DNA of 64,000 nt from Turneriella sp942492915. GTDB taxonomy: Bacteria; Spirochaetota; Leptospiria; Turneriellales; Turneriellaceae. Position numbers and translations under genes: made by a program. The notes under the pieces were generated by a model. That model did not search any database, was not told the DNA's origin, and was given only the letters and a program-made list of their open reading frames with translations. The stretch spans positions 2,108,001 through 2,172,000 of the forward strand of contig OW818662.1 in assembly GCA_942492915.1 (NCBI GenBank), written 5' to 3'. Positions 8,929 to 17,900 of the stretch are shown here, one piece after another. Position 1 is the first letter of the stretch; each line of letters starts with the position of its first letter.

Positions 8929-9120
8929 ATGCCGAACCAGAATCCCGAACAGATTGCCCGCGATAAGACGTCACTCGACCTTACCTAGCTAACAGACCAG
9001 ACACGTGCAGGTCTAGATAACCTTCCCGCCCCCGATATCATTGCGTCAGAGATTGTAGAGAATCTCGAACCCGGCTTAGCGAGTTTCAGAGAAGTGCTCG
9101 CGGGGTTGGGCGTTCGTTAA
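8929..9120 (+). pseudogene. Remnant of a type I restriction-modification operon (HsdR start joined to HsdM-like end)
   Basis: A 64-codon frame with one internal stop (TAG after 19 codons). The first part reads MPNQNPEQIARDKTSLDLT, like the start of type I restriction subunits (NPEQIARD...). The part after the stop ends NLPAPDIIASEIVENLEPGL then ASFREVLAGLGVR, like the C-terminus of type I methylase or related subunits. The simplest reading is that almost an entire hsd operon was deleted, leaving the first and last codons fused in the same frame. The rest of 8789-9260 holds only the promoter above and otherwise nothing I recognise. The family call rests on short matches from memory. Confidence 0.45.
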
Positions 9121-9260
9121 TTCCATTCGACAGGGTATTGCCCCAAACCGAATGAAACCACTTCGACGGAAATTATTTATGTAAGGGCACAAAGCCACGG
9201 CACTGATATTATTTTCGAACCGAGCTGCCCGGCAGCCGTCAAAGACAAGGGAGACAAACT

Positions 9261-9506
9261 ATGAAACCACTATTTTTTGCTATCACGCTCTGTTCCGCAT
9301 TCGCTCTCGGCACCGCAGCTTTAGGGGCCAAACCGCCGCAGCGCGATGCCAACGGCGTTGAAGCACCTAATCCCGATGCAAAAAAGAAGCCAGCCGGCGC
9401 TGAGTGCACATCTTCGAACGAATGCCGACACCACCATCGTTGCCAGAAAGACGGTGATAAAAAGGTCTGCACGCCATTACCGTCTCACCTGATTCCGCCG
9501 ACGTGA
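9261..9506 (+). CDS. Small secreted Cys-rich protein
   Basis: 81 residues starting with a clear signal peptide (KPLFFAITLCSAFALGTAALGA), then a mature part of about 58 residues with four cysteines (AECTSSNECRHHHRCQKDGDKKVCTP). A purine-rich AAGGGAGA lies about 8 bp before the ATG. The Cys spacing suggests a small disulphide-bonded or metal-binding module (three consecutive His), reminiscent of Dickkopf-like or EB-type Cys modules often seen as single copies in secreted spirochaete and myxobacterial proteins. No function is assigned. It precedes the TonB-dependent receptor gene by about 150 bp. Confidence 0.6.
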   Translation: MKPLFFAITLCSAFALGTAALGAKPPQRDANGVEAPNPDAKKKPAGAECTSSNECRHHHRCQKDGDKKVCTPLPSHLIPPT

Positions 9507-9664
9507 GTTTGCCTTCGGGCAGGCCTAATGGCTTTCTGATCGGCAGAAAACCCGCGCCAGCATAAAACCGCGAGCAGGCACAGCAGTGCATTCCATAGCT
9601 CGTCCCACATCTCAACCGATTATTTCTGGTAGCCGCCGCAACCCGTAACGAATTGGCAGCTCCG

Positions 9665-12112
9665 GTGACTGTATTCAAGCGCATTATCTTCGTTGTTTTT
9701 GCGCTTACTGGCGCGCCCTTAGTCGCCGTGAATGAAATATCGATCATCGGCGAAACGGGTGAAACCATTGAATTCGGCACCGCGATCGTTGTCGAAGCGA
9801 AATATAAGACAAATTTTACCGAAGGCAAACTGGTGCTGCCAGCTCAAAAACCGGGCAAGTACACCATCAAACTCACCGCACCGGGGCGCATCACGCTTGA
9901 AGAGCTCGTGACACTGCCCCTAAAGAAGAAACTCACGCTTGTGATGCCGCTGCAGACGCGGCGTACGCAGAAGGTGCGGCTCATCACACACGAAGAGAAA
10001 CACAACGTCAGTCGGCACCAGTTGCAGCAGCACGAGCTAAAATCGGTGCCCGCAACGTTCGGCGACAATATTTCTGCGCTCGCGACGTTGCCAGGCGTCA
10101 ACCGGCCAGGCGGCATCTTTGGCCCGCTCATTATTCGCGGCGCACCTGACACGGCGAACCGCTATTTTATCGATGACATTCCGGTGATCAACCCACAGCA
10201 CTTTGGCGGATTTCAATCTGTCATATCCAATGAGCTGATCGACGACATCACGCTTTTCAGTTCGGCTTTTCCCGCTTATTACGGCCAGGCGCTCGGTGCG
10301 GTGATTGATATTCGCACCATTGAAACAGTCGCAAAACCCACCGCGACAATTCAGACCGGCATCATTTCATCGAACGCTTTTTTTGCTGCGCCGTGGTCGG
10401 TGTTTGCGCCCAAACTTATTGCGCCGGCTGAAAATGCATCAGAAGAAGAGCGCAAAGCTTATCAAGAAGCCAAACGCAAGGCCGAAATCGACACCGGTTT
10501 TTTTTCTATCTCAGGGCGGGTCGGTTACCTGTCGTTGCTCGTGCCGCCGATCTACAAGCTCGTGACCGGTAAAGAAATCATTGCGGTGCCCGAATACTAT
10601 GACTACCAGTGGAAAGCGCGCTGGTATCTCGGCGAACACAACCGCCACGCGGTGTCGATGTTTGTTTTTGGCAGCTATGACACCTTCACGCTGATACGCA
10701 AGCTCAGCGATGCAGAGAAAAAAGAACGCGTCGAACAGGGTGAAAACCCTGCGGCAGGCGATTTGACTGTGTTCAATGATATATCCTCACACAGCCAGTC
10801 GGCGACCTACGATTATCTGCCATCGCAGAACGTGAAAATGCGCACGATGCTTTTTAACACGCTGATCTACAGCAGGTTCTACCGCGAAGCACCCGGCCGC
10901 GCGCTCGGCACCATCGACGTCAACACCCGCCCGAACATCACGGGGCTCCGAGAAATTTTCGACATACATTACCTGAACCGCAAGGCAAGACTCAAAGCCG
11001 GTGTGGATTACCAGCTTTTCCATTTCAACAGCGCCGGTGTGACACAACAACGCAAAGAGTCGATACCGCAGGGCCAGACAGATTTTAACAACCCCGACCA
11101 CTTCGACATCATTAATGTGTCCGCGCTCGGCCAGAACCACCAGCTGTCGGCGTATGCCGACAATCGTTTTGAGTTCAAAGGTTTTTTTATTACCCCAGGC
11201 GTTCGCAGCGACCACCTCGTGCGCTCGCGCGAAACGACACTCGACATGCGCGGGCTCGCAGGTTATAAGTTCGAGACCAACACGACAGTCGCCGTTTCGG
11301 GCGGCATCTACTCGTCGTTTGCGCAGACCAACGCCTATCGTTTCAATCAGGCGAGCCGGCGCGAAGCGCGCGTTGTCACCGCAGAAAACCTCAGAAGCGA
11401 GAAGGCACTGCACCGCAGCGTCGCGCTCGAACAAGAGTTTGGTTTTCATGTCTTTAAGGTGGAAGGCTTTTATAACAACCTGTATGATATGGTCCAATCG
11501 ACCACCTCAGCCGATCAGGCCACAGGCGTATTCTACGCCAACACCGGCGGCGCTCTGGCGCGCGGGGTCGAAGTCAGCTACCGCAAGTCGCTGCAAGAAA
11601 ATGAAGACGGCTATTTTGGCTGGGTGAGCTATACCTACACGCGCGCTGACGTCTCGGGAATTGCCGGTGATTTTCCGTTTCGTTTTGAACAGCGGCACGT
11701 CATCAAGATGATCGGGGTGGCGCGCTGGGGTGCGTGGGAACTCGGTGCGCGCTTCGAACTTTTCACCGGTTTTCCCTACACGCCCATTATCGGCAGCACC
11801 TGCACGCCGGGTTATACCTGCGACGGTAACGCATCGACGACACTCTACACCCCGACCTATTCAACCGCGGTCAACAGCGCACAGTTTCCGCTATTTCACC
11901 GCCTCGACCTGCGCATCACCCGCAAGAGCACCTACAGCTGGGGCACTTTCTCGTGGTTCGTCGAGTTTATCAATGTCTATAACAACGAGCCGCTTCTCAG
12001 GCAGTCATTTCGCAACAGCGAACCGTATCAAGACGGTAGAAATCCACGAATTCTGGGGCCCAGTACACCGCTCAACCTGATACCAAATTTCGGTCTCGAA
12101 TGGAAATTCTAA
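9665..12112 (+). CDS. TonB-dependent outer-membrane receptor
   Basis: 815 residues from a GTG at 9665; an in-frame TTG at 9653 is the alternative. A signal peptide (VFKRIIFVVFALTGAPLVA) is followed by a carboxypeptidase-regulatory-like beta domain (about 25-100), a plug domain (about 115-215; LIIRGAPDTANRYFIDDIPV is the typical plug strand), and a 22-strand beta barrel ending in an aromatic residue (LEWKF). Such receptors import siderophores, metal chelates, cobalamin or sugars using energy from TonB. No TonB/ExbBD gene is in the window. The short mature N-terminus has no sigma-regulator signalling domain. The substrate is unknown. Confidence 0.9.
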   Translation: MTVFKRIIFVVFALTGAPLVAVNEISIIGETGETIEFGTAIVVEAKYKTNFTEGKLVLPAQKPGKYTIKLTAPGRITLEELVTLPLKKKLTLVMPLQTRRTQKVRLITHEEKHNVSRHQLQQHELKSVPATFGDNISALATLPGVNRPGGIFGPLIIRGAPDTANRYFIDDIPVINPQHFGGFQSVISNELIDDITLFSSAFPAYYGQALGAVIDIRTIETVAKPTATIQTGIISSNAFFAAPWSVFAPKLIAPAENASEEERKAYQEAKRKAEIDTGFFSISGRVGYLSLLVPPIYKLVTGKEIIAVPEYYDYQWKARWYLGEHNRHAVSMFVFGSYDTFTLIRKLSDAEKKERVEQGENPAAGDLTVFNDISSHSQSATYDYLPSQNVKMRTMLFNTLIYSRFYREAPGRALGTIDVNTRPNITGLREIFDIHYLNRKARLKAGVDYQLFHFNSAGVTQQRKESIPQGQTDFNNPDHFDIINVSALGQNHQLSAYADNRFEFKGFFITPGVRSDHLVRSRETTLDMRGLAGYKFETNTTVAVSGGIYSSFAQTNAYRFNQASRREARVVTAENLRSEKALHRSVALEQEFGFHVFKVEGFYNNLYDMVQSTTSADQATGVFYANTGGALARGVEVSYRKSLQENEDGYFGWVSYTYTRADVSGIAGDFPFRFEQRHVIKMIGVARWGAWELGARFELFTGFPYTPIIGSTCTPGYTCDGNASTTLYTPTYSTAVNSAQFPLFHRLDLRITRKSTYSWGTFSWFVEFINVYNNEPLLRQSFRNSEPYQDGRNPRILGPSTPLNLIPNFGLEWKF

Positions 12113-12119
12113 ATTTTTG

Positions 12120-12156
12120 TTGACGGCTTTAGTATATATACATATCATATACATAT
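12120..12156 (+). promoter_or_regulatory. vapBC promoter with overlapping direct-repeat operator
   Basis: TTGACG at 12120-12125, a 17-bp spacer and TATCAT at 12143-12148 form a promoter. Overlapping it is a direct repeat ATATACATAT (12136-12145 and 12147-12156), an 11-bp period that puts both copies on one DNA face, as expected for ribbon-helix-helix repressors. The second copy abuts the ATG, and the expected transcript start is within a few bases of it, so the mRNA would be leaderless or nearly so; no Shine-Dalgarno is seen. Confidence 0.55.
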
Positions 12157-12375
12157 ATGAAGGCACTGCTCGATATGGAGACTGAACAGGTAGAAGCCCT
12201 TTCACGCATCTGCAAACGCGATGGCATTTCCCGCGCCGAAGCTATTCGGCGGGCAATCGACTTTTACGCGGCGCACACGCTGCAGGCCGGCAGCATTGAT
12301 GAACACTTTGGTCACTTTCGGGGTAAGCCGGTCGATGCACTGGGTTATGTCGATACACTGCGCAACGACTGGTAA
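12157..12375 (+). CDS. vapB: VapB-type antitoxin (ribbon-helix-helix)
   Basis: 72 residues. The N-terminal half looks like a ribbon-helix-helix DNA-binding unit (KALLDMETEQVEALSRICKR, then ISRAEAIRRAIDFYAAH), with the SRAEAIRRAI helix typical of CopG/Arc-type antitoxins. The C-terminal 30 residues (GHFRGKPVDALGYVDTLRNDW) should wrap around the toxin. It is followed after 3 bp by a PIN-domain toxin gene. Autoregulation by binding the AT-rich direct repeat just upstream is likely. Confidence 0.8.
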   Translation: MKALLDMETEQVEALSRICKRDGISRAEAIRRAIDFYAAHTLQAGSIDEHFGHFRGKPVDALGYVDTLRNDW

Positions 12376-12378
12376 AGA

Positions 12379-12753
12379 TTGGTGAAAGCCGTCTTTGATA
12401 CGAATATTCTGATCGATTACCTGAACGGAGAGACACAGGCGAAGGCAGAAATCGCCCTATATGAAAAGCGCCTTATCAGCCTCGTCACGCAGATTGAAAT
12501 TCTGGTCGGCGCCAAAACAACCCAAGACGAAGCACAGCTGAGAAAATTCTTGAGCCATTTCACGCTTTGCCCCATAACAACCGAGATTGCCGATTTCACC
12601 ATAAAGCTGCGCCAGCAGCACCGGCTGCGCATACCCGACGCGATGATCTGGGCGACAGCACTCGTGCACGAATGCCAGCTCGTCACCCGCAACACGCGCG
12701 ATTTTAACATCTCACACCCGTCGATTCGCCTGCCTTATAGTATCAAGGGTTAG
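12379..12753 (+). CDS. vapC: VapC-type PIN-domain ribonuclease toxin
   Basis: 124 residues from a TTG at 12379, or 123 from the adjacent GTG. All acidic PIN-domain positions are present: FDTNILIDYL at the N-terminus, TQIEILVGA in helix 3, IPDAMIWATA, and TRNTRDF near the C-terminus. VapC toxins are Mg-dependent RNases that cut tRNA or rRNA and are held inactive by VapB. The stop codon lies inside the long hairpin at 12740-12780. The unit sits in an accessory stretch with other mobile remnants, consistent with horizontal acquisition. Confidence 0.85.
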   Translation: MVKAVFDTNILIDYLNGETQAKAEIALYEKRLISLVTQIEILVGAKTTQDEAQLRKFLSHFTLCPITTEIADFTIKLRQQHRLRIPDAMIWATALVHECQLVTRNTRDFNISHPSIRLPYSIKG

Positions 12754-12780
12754 GTGGCGAAGCCACCTAACCCTTGATAC
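12740..12780. terminator. Long hairpin spanning the vapC stop codon
   Basis: Perfect 19-bp arms (GTATCAAGGGTTAGGTGGC and its complement) around a GAA loop. The vapC TAG stop at 12751-12753 is inside the left arm. There is no T run, so it may be a REP-like element recruited as terminator or mRNA stabiliser rather than a standard terminator. Confidence 0.6.
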
Positions 12781-12825
12781 CAATGAATGTCTTTACAGAC
12801 GTGCAATTCGAATCAATGAGGATGT

Positions 12826-13254
12826 ATGAAACTCATAAAACTTTTCGCTGTGCTTGTACTCATTGCGACCATCAGCTGCAAGAAAAAAGAATACACTGGT
12901 AAGGTATGGTTCTCTGAACCCTCTGATAAAGCCGAAGTCACATCACCCGTAAAATTCGGCATGCAGGTTGAGGGCATGACGGTTAAACCCGCCGGAGCAG
13001 TAGAAGAAGGCACAGGGCACTTTCATATTCTCATCAACAAAGAAGCGATTGCCGAAGGTCAGGTGATCGTCAACGACGAGTTTCACAAGCATTACGGCAA
13101 AGGCCAGACAGAAGACACGATTGATCTGAAACCTGGCGACTACCGTGTGACGCTGCAGTTTGCCAACGGCGCGCACGTGAGTTATGGCTCAGCCTGGTCG
13201 CAGACAATTTCGCTCAAGGTAAAGGCAAAAGCCGGCGCCGGCGAAGAAGAATAA
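12826..13254 (+). CDS. DUF4399-type lipoprotein
   Basis: 142 residues. The N-terminus is a lipoprotein signal (LFAVLVLIATISC, acylated Cys at about residue 19). The mature part matches the DUF4399 pattern: VWFSEPSDKAEVTSPVKFGMQVEGMTV, then a histidine-containing GTGHFHILIN segment and LKPGDYRVTLQFANGAHVSYG. In the family this is a small immunoglobulin-like beta fold of unknown role, often exported. A GAGG motif precedes the ATG by 5-6 bp. The gene stands alone and ends just before a strong bidirectional hairpin shared with the convergent hydrolase gene. Confidence 0.8.
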   Translation: MKLIKLFAVLVLIATISCKKKEYTGKVWFSEPSDKAEVTSPVKFGMQVEGMTVKPAGAVEEGTGHFHILINKEAIAEGQVIVNDEFHKHYGKGQTEDTIDLKPGDYRVTLQFANGAHVSYGSAWSQTISLKVKAKAGAGEEE

Positions 13255-13258
13255 TTAA

Positions 13259-13295
13259 ATTTGATGTAAATGCGCTTCGCGCATTTACATCAAAT
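13259..13295. terminator. Bidirectional hairpin between convergent genes
   Basis: Perfect 17-bp arms (ATTTGATGTAAATGCGC and its complement) with a TTC loop. The right arm reaches the stop codon of the convergent hydrolase gene. It is placed to terminate transcription from both sides. Confidence 0.65.
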
Positions 13296-14365
13296 CAATT
13301 TCTCTTATTCAGCCAATCAATAATCTTTGGATGCACTTCTTTGTGCGCAACCTTACCAAAGATGAGATCGGTATGACCATAATCGTCGATATAGCCATCT
13401 GCGCGTGAAAAAATCTCGAAGGTCTTATCTTTTGAGGCGACTCGTTCGTAGATATCCCTCACGACAGCCGGGTCTGCAAGTTCATCGCGACGACCGGCCA
13501 GCAGGTAAACGGGTGTGGTTACTTTTTTCAGATTCTCGCGATACGAGACTCTGCCGTCGGCGCTGAACATACCGCCATTTTCTGTCATGTAGATGAACTG
13601 CTTGATTTCGGGCTTACTGATGTTGTTGATCGACCGTTGCAAAAGCAGCGTTTTAACCCCGCGCGAGGTGTTCTCAGAATTCAGAAATGCGTCGATGAAG
13701 GGTGCATAAAGCGCTTCAGGTATGAAACTGCCCATGATCGCACCGGGCCTCAGCGGTAATACGGGCAGAAGCACCATGCCGCTGCGCATCGAATAGAGTT
13801 TGAATGTCCAGCTGTTATAGGGGAGAAAATTCATCGGTGAGGCAATCGCCACGAAGTTTGCGACACGGCTCTCTTGCAGCGTGCCGAGCCGCGCATACAT
13901 GATGATGCCTCCCATGCTGTGCCCGACATAGTTGAGCTTCGAGGCGCCGGTTTGTTGCAAGACATACGCAATGGCCGCGTCCAGGTCATGGTTCACGTAT
14001 TCATCCATCGAATAGGTATAGGTGTGTTTGCCGAACCAGTACCCCGTGTCGCCGGCCTCAGGTCTGCCGCGCAGGTCCATGAGCCAGACATCGTAACCTG
14101 CCTTCTGCAGGTTACGCACGAGCGAATCTTCATTGTTAGCCTTGAAATAGTTGCGGTTCGCGCCCAGCCCGTGGCAAATCAGTAAGGGAAATTTCTGCTT
14201 CTTAGCGCCATCTGCTGGAAAGTGTTCTAATGTGAGTTTCCAGTCGTCTTTGGTCTGCACGGAGTGTTTGTCGCCATGCAATTGTACTGATGCACATGAT
14301 CCTGAAAAAATCGCGGCAATAAGCAGCAGCAGGTAAGCAACTGAACGCAAATGAATCCGCCTCAT
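13295..14365 (-). CDS. Alpha/beta-hydrolase lipoprotein (lipase/esterase-like)
   Basis: 356 residues with a lipoprotein signal (VAYLLLLIAAIFSGSC, Cys at about 24) and an alpha/beta-hydrolase core resembling acid-lipase-type enzymes. The oxyanion loop is LLICHGLGANRNYF, then a WLMDLRGRPEAG strand, the nucleophile elbow VGHSMGGII, and near the C-terminus an Asp loop (LLAGRRDELADP) and His (DYGHTDLIFG). The full Ser-Asp-His triad therefore seems present. It probably hydrolyses lipid esters at the envelope. Its ATG directly follows the TAA of the outer-membrane protein gene, so the two are co-transcribed. Confidence 0.85.
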   Translation of the reverse strand: MRRIHLRSVAYLLLLIAAIFSGSCASVQLHGDKHSVQTKDDWKLTLEHFPADGAKKQKFPLLICHGLGANRNYFKANNEDSLVRNLQKAGYDVWLMDLRGRPEAGDTGYWFGKHTYTYSMDEYVNHDLDAAIAYVLQQTGASKLNYVGHSMGGIIMYARLGTLQESRVANFVAIASPMNFLPYNSWTFKLYSMRSGMVLLPVLPLRPGAIMGSFIPEALYAPFIDAFLNSENTSRGVKTLLLQRSINNISKPEIKQFIYMTENGGMFSADGRVSYRENLKKVTTPVYLLAGRRDELADPAVVRDIYERVASKDKTFEIFSRADGYIDDYGHTDLIFGKVAHKEVHPKIIDWLNKRN

Positions 14366-14902
14366 TTAGAGATAAAAACCCATGCGCGCCCGATACGTCG
14401 GTGCACTCAAATCGATCGCCGATTGGTTGGCATATTGCAGAATGTTGTACCCTGCTTCCCCTTCGATGAAAAAGACGCCCATATAATAAATCGTGATGCC
14501 GACGACCGGAGTCACCCGGGTCGACCAGCTCGCGGGCAGCACGGGCGAAGCGATGTGCACGAAGCCGGCGTCTGCCCCAAGATATAAGTCGAACCAGTTG
14601 CGCGGAAAAAGGTGCAGAGCACCGCCCATCATAAAGGGATAATATTTAAATTCGGTGACGGCGGTTGAGAGGGGAATGCCAGCATTGCCGCGCACGGAAA
14701 AGCGATCGGTGAGCAAGAATTCGAATGCCCCCTGCACCAGGTGCGCCCGCGCCGCTTCGTGGTTTTCTTGCGACCAACCGAGCGCGAGCTTCAGGTTGTT
14801 TGCCTGTATTCCATCGTTTGATTCGATGCCCAGCTGGTTCGGCGCCAGCGCCATGATCTGTGCAGAGGTGAAGGCAATGACCAGCAGGCTGAAACGGCGC
14901 AT
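14366..14902 (-). CDS. Small outer-membrane beta-barrel-like protein
   Basis: 178 residues from the ATG at 14902 (MRRFSLLVIAFTSAQIMA as signal peptide); a more distal ATG at 14935 would put a charged and Cys-containing segment first. The mature part shows alternating amphipathic strands (FSVRGNAGIPLSTAV, WFDLYLGADAGFVHI, TRVTPVVGITIYYMGVFFIEGEAGYN) and ends with an aromatic-Leu strand (YRARMGFYL), as in 8-stranded OmpA/OmpW-like barrels. No family name is assigned. It is coupled directly to the downstream lipase-like lipoprotein gene. Confidence 0.6.
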   Translation of the reverse strand: MRRFSLLVIAFTSAQIMALAPNQLGIESNDGIQANNLKLALGWSQENHEAARAHLVQGAFEFLLTDRFSVRGNAGIPLSTAVTEFKYYPFMMGGALHLFPRNWFDLYLGADAGFVHIASPVLPASWSTRVTPVVGITIYYMGVFFIEGEAGYNILQYANQSAIDLSAPTYRARMGFYL

Positions 14903-14955
14903 GGGGCAGGCGGCAAAAATTGACGCCACAGTCAAGTTTTAACCATCACTGCTTA

Positions 14956-17900
14956 TCACCCCAGAAATTCAAGTGCATGCCCGCGCCGGCGAAAGTACTT
15001 CTTCGTCTCTTCAAATGCAATAATGAGCACAGTGCCATGAAAGGCAAACAGGTACACATGCCATGCCACGGGTTCGAAATAATAAACTTTGCCAAGATCG
15101 GTATAGAAGAAGGCATAGCAGAGCAAAAACTGCACGGCAACACCGATGTCGATCAGCGGGTTCGAGACGAAATTATAGATGATCGGGTGTCGTTCAAAGA
15201 ATGCCGCCAGAAAACGCAGCAGAGGTACGAGCGTTACCCGGCGCAACTCCACCGTGAAATTCGCGAGTCGCATATAGAGTACGCGCACAGGAAAACTCAG
15301 AAGGTGACCAAACTGCGAGAAAAATGCGCGCTGCGTGTCGTCATGGTGCGCTTCTTCGAAACGGTAGCGTATATTGACGCTGAGCGTGCGGCGCTTCGGC
15401 AAATACGATCTGAGCGCAGCCATGCCCGCCGCACGGGTGCTCTCGCGCAGAAAGTCGCGCGAGAAGAGCGAAGCTGAATGCGAGCGTTTACAGAGCACGT
15501 TACCAATCTGCACGGCAATCGTCGGAAAGAAAAAAGCCGTGAGCGATTGCAGATAAATATGCGTCGCATTCGCCATATTGAGCTTATCTGGCGACGCGGG
15601 CAGATTCATGAAGCCGTTCGGGCCCGTGAGGTAGCCCATTGTCCACGCGAAATAATAATAGGTGGCAAAGCAACTGAATGCGAGCAGACTGCCCTGCACC
15701 GCATATGACCGCAAGATAAACGGCAACGACAGCAGGCGCTCGCCTTTTTTTCTCGGCGGCCGCTCCATAATACCTTTCTCAGGCGGTTCGATGCCCAGCC
15801 CCATCGCTGGTATCAGGTCAGTGCCGACATCAACTGCGAGCACACCCATGACCGTCATCACCAGCGGATAACCCGGTACGAGCATCCATAGAATAAAAGG
15901 GTAAAGCTCTTGCGGATTGCTGTTAAAAACATAAGAAGCAAATTTTCTGATGTTGTCAAAGATGCCCCTGCCCTCTTCGATAGCCGCGACGATCGAACTG
16001 AAATTGTCGTCGGTCAGAATAATCTCGGCAGCTTCTTTTGCGACGTCGGTGCCGCGCATGCCCATCGCAATACCGATGTCGGCTTTTTTGAGCGCCGGGC
16101 CGTCGTTGACACCGTCGCCGGTCACCGCGACAATTTCACCCAAAGATTTCAAGAGCGTGACGATGCGCAGCTTTTGTTCTGGCGACACCCGCGCAAATAC
16201 AGGTTCACCCGTTTTGAGGATATCACAAACTTCTGCGTCGGCGAAGCTGGTGAGTTCGGTTCCCGTAAACACCTGAATATCTCTGCCCTGCCCCAGGCCA
16301 ATTTGATGCGCGATGCTCTTTGCCGTCAGCGGATAGTCGCCGGTAATCATCAAAATACGAATGCCGGCTTTATGGCAGGCTTCAATCGCTTCGGCGACGC
16401 CTGGCCGAACCGGATCTGAAATTGCCGCGAGCCCCAAAAACGTGAGGTTCTTTTCAGTGTTCTCAACCGTGCGCGATTCTGTTTGCTGCAATTCATCGTC
16501 GTTTCGCGAGGCAAAGGCCAGCACCCGGTAGCCCTGGCCTGCCAGCGCATCGGTTTCTTCACGAATTTTTTCCCGTAGCACGTCGGTGAGCGGCTGAATA
16601 CCGCTGGGCAGCATAATCTGTGTGCAACAACCAAGCGTCTCGAGCGGTGCGCCTTTGGCGTACGCGATGCGGCGCCCGGTTGCCGCGTCATTGATGACGA
16701 CGCTCATGCGCTTACGAACAGACTCAAAAGGGTTCAGGTGTATGCGCTGGTGCGTGCCGGTCATGCCCGCGCGCGCCGCGAGCGTCTGCAGGCAGCCCTC
16801 AGTCGGGTCGCCGATGACACGGGTGCCACCGGGTACCCGCTCAAGCTTGGCATTATTGCAGATATAGGCGCAATCTATGAGCGCCTTTAGCGCAACGTGC
16901 CCGGCAATCTGCTCGCGCGTGAGTTCGTTTCCATTCTGGGTGAACTTACCCACTGTATCGTAGCCGTGACCTTCGACGCTAAAGCTCTCGCCACCCGCTA
17001 TGACATGCTGCACCATCATCAGGTTCTGCGTCAGCGTACCGGTCTTGTCGGTGCCGATAACCGTCGTGCAACCGAGGGTTTCAACCGAAGACAGGTTCTT
17101 CACGATCGCATTACGCCTGGCCATGCGCGTGACGCCCATTGCGAGCGAGAGTGTCACCGTCGGCAAAAGTCCCTCGGGAACATTGGCGACGAAAAGACCG
17201 ATGAAAAACACGAAGGCCTGCACGAAGCTTAACCCCGCAACGAGCCAGCCGAGAAACAGAAATGTGAGACCAATTGTCAGCGCGAGCAAAGCAATCGCGA
17301 ACACGGTGCCGCGCAGCTGCTTCTGCAATGGACTGGGTTCGCTTTTAATCGCCAGCGTCAGGTCGGCAATTTTACCAATTTCAGTCGCCATACCCGTGGC
17401 ATAGACTACCGCACGCCCATTGCCCCGAATCAGAGTAGAGCCGGCAAAGACGATGTTCGGCAGTTCTATCCAGAGAAATTTGCCTTCGAGCAGCACAGGC
17501 TGGTCTGACTTGTAGCGTTTCGCCGATGTTGATTCGCCCGTCAGCGACGAGTTATCGACTTCGACGTCATACGCATCGACGAGCCGCGAATCTGCCGGTA
17601 CAATATCACCCTCTTCGAGCAAGATGACATCGCCGGGCACAAGCTCTTCTGCGGCGATCTCAGTTGTTTGGCCATCGCGCACGACACGCGAGGTGCGCGC
17701 CATGAGCCGCTTCAGCGCATCGACCGCCTTATCAGATTTAAATTCTTGCAAGAACGAAAAGATGCCGTTCACGATCACAACGATCAGAATCGCGGTGCCG
17801 AGCTGCGGCATGTCGACGCCGGGCACATAGCAAAGCGCGGCGGCGCCCCAGAGCAATATGGCAAAGAAACTAAAAAAATTGCGTGCAAGTTTTACATACC

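Noticed and set aside
10787..11497. 236-codon minus-strand frame in the TonB receptor
   Set aside because: It lies wholly within the receptor gene on the opposite strand, and the receptor frame is clearly coding with barrel-type strands.
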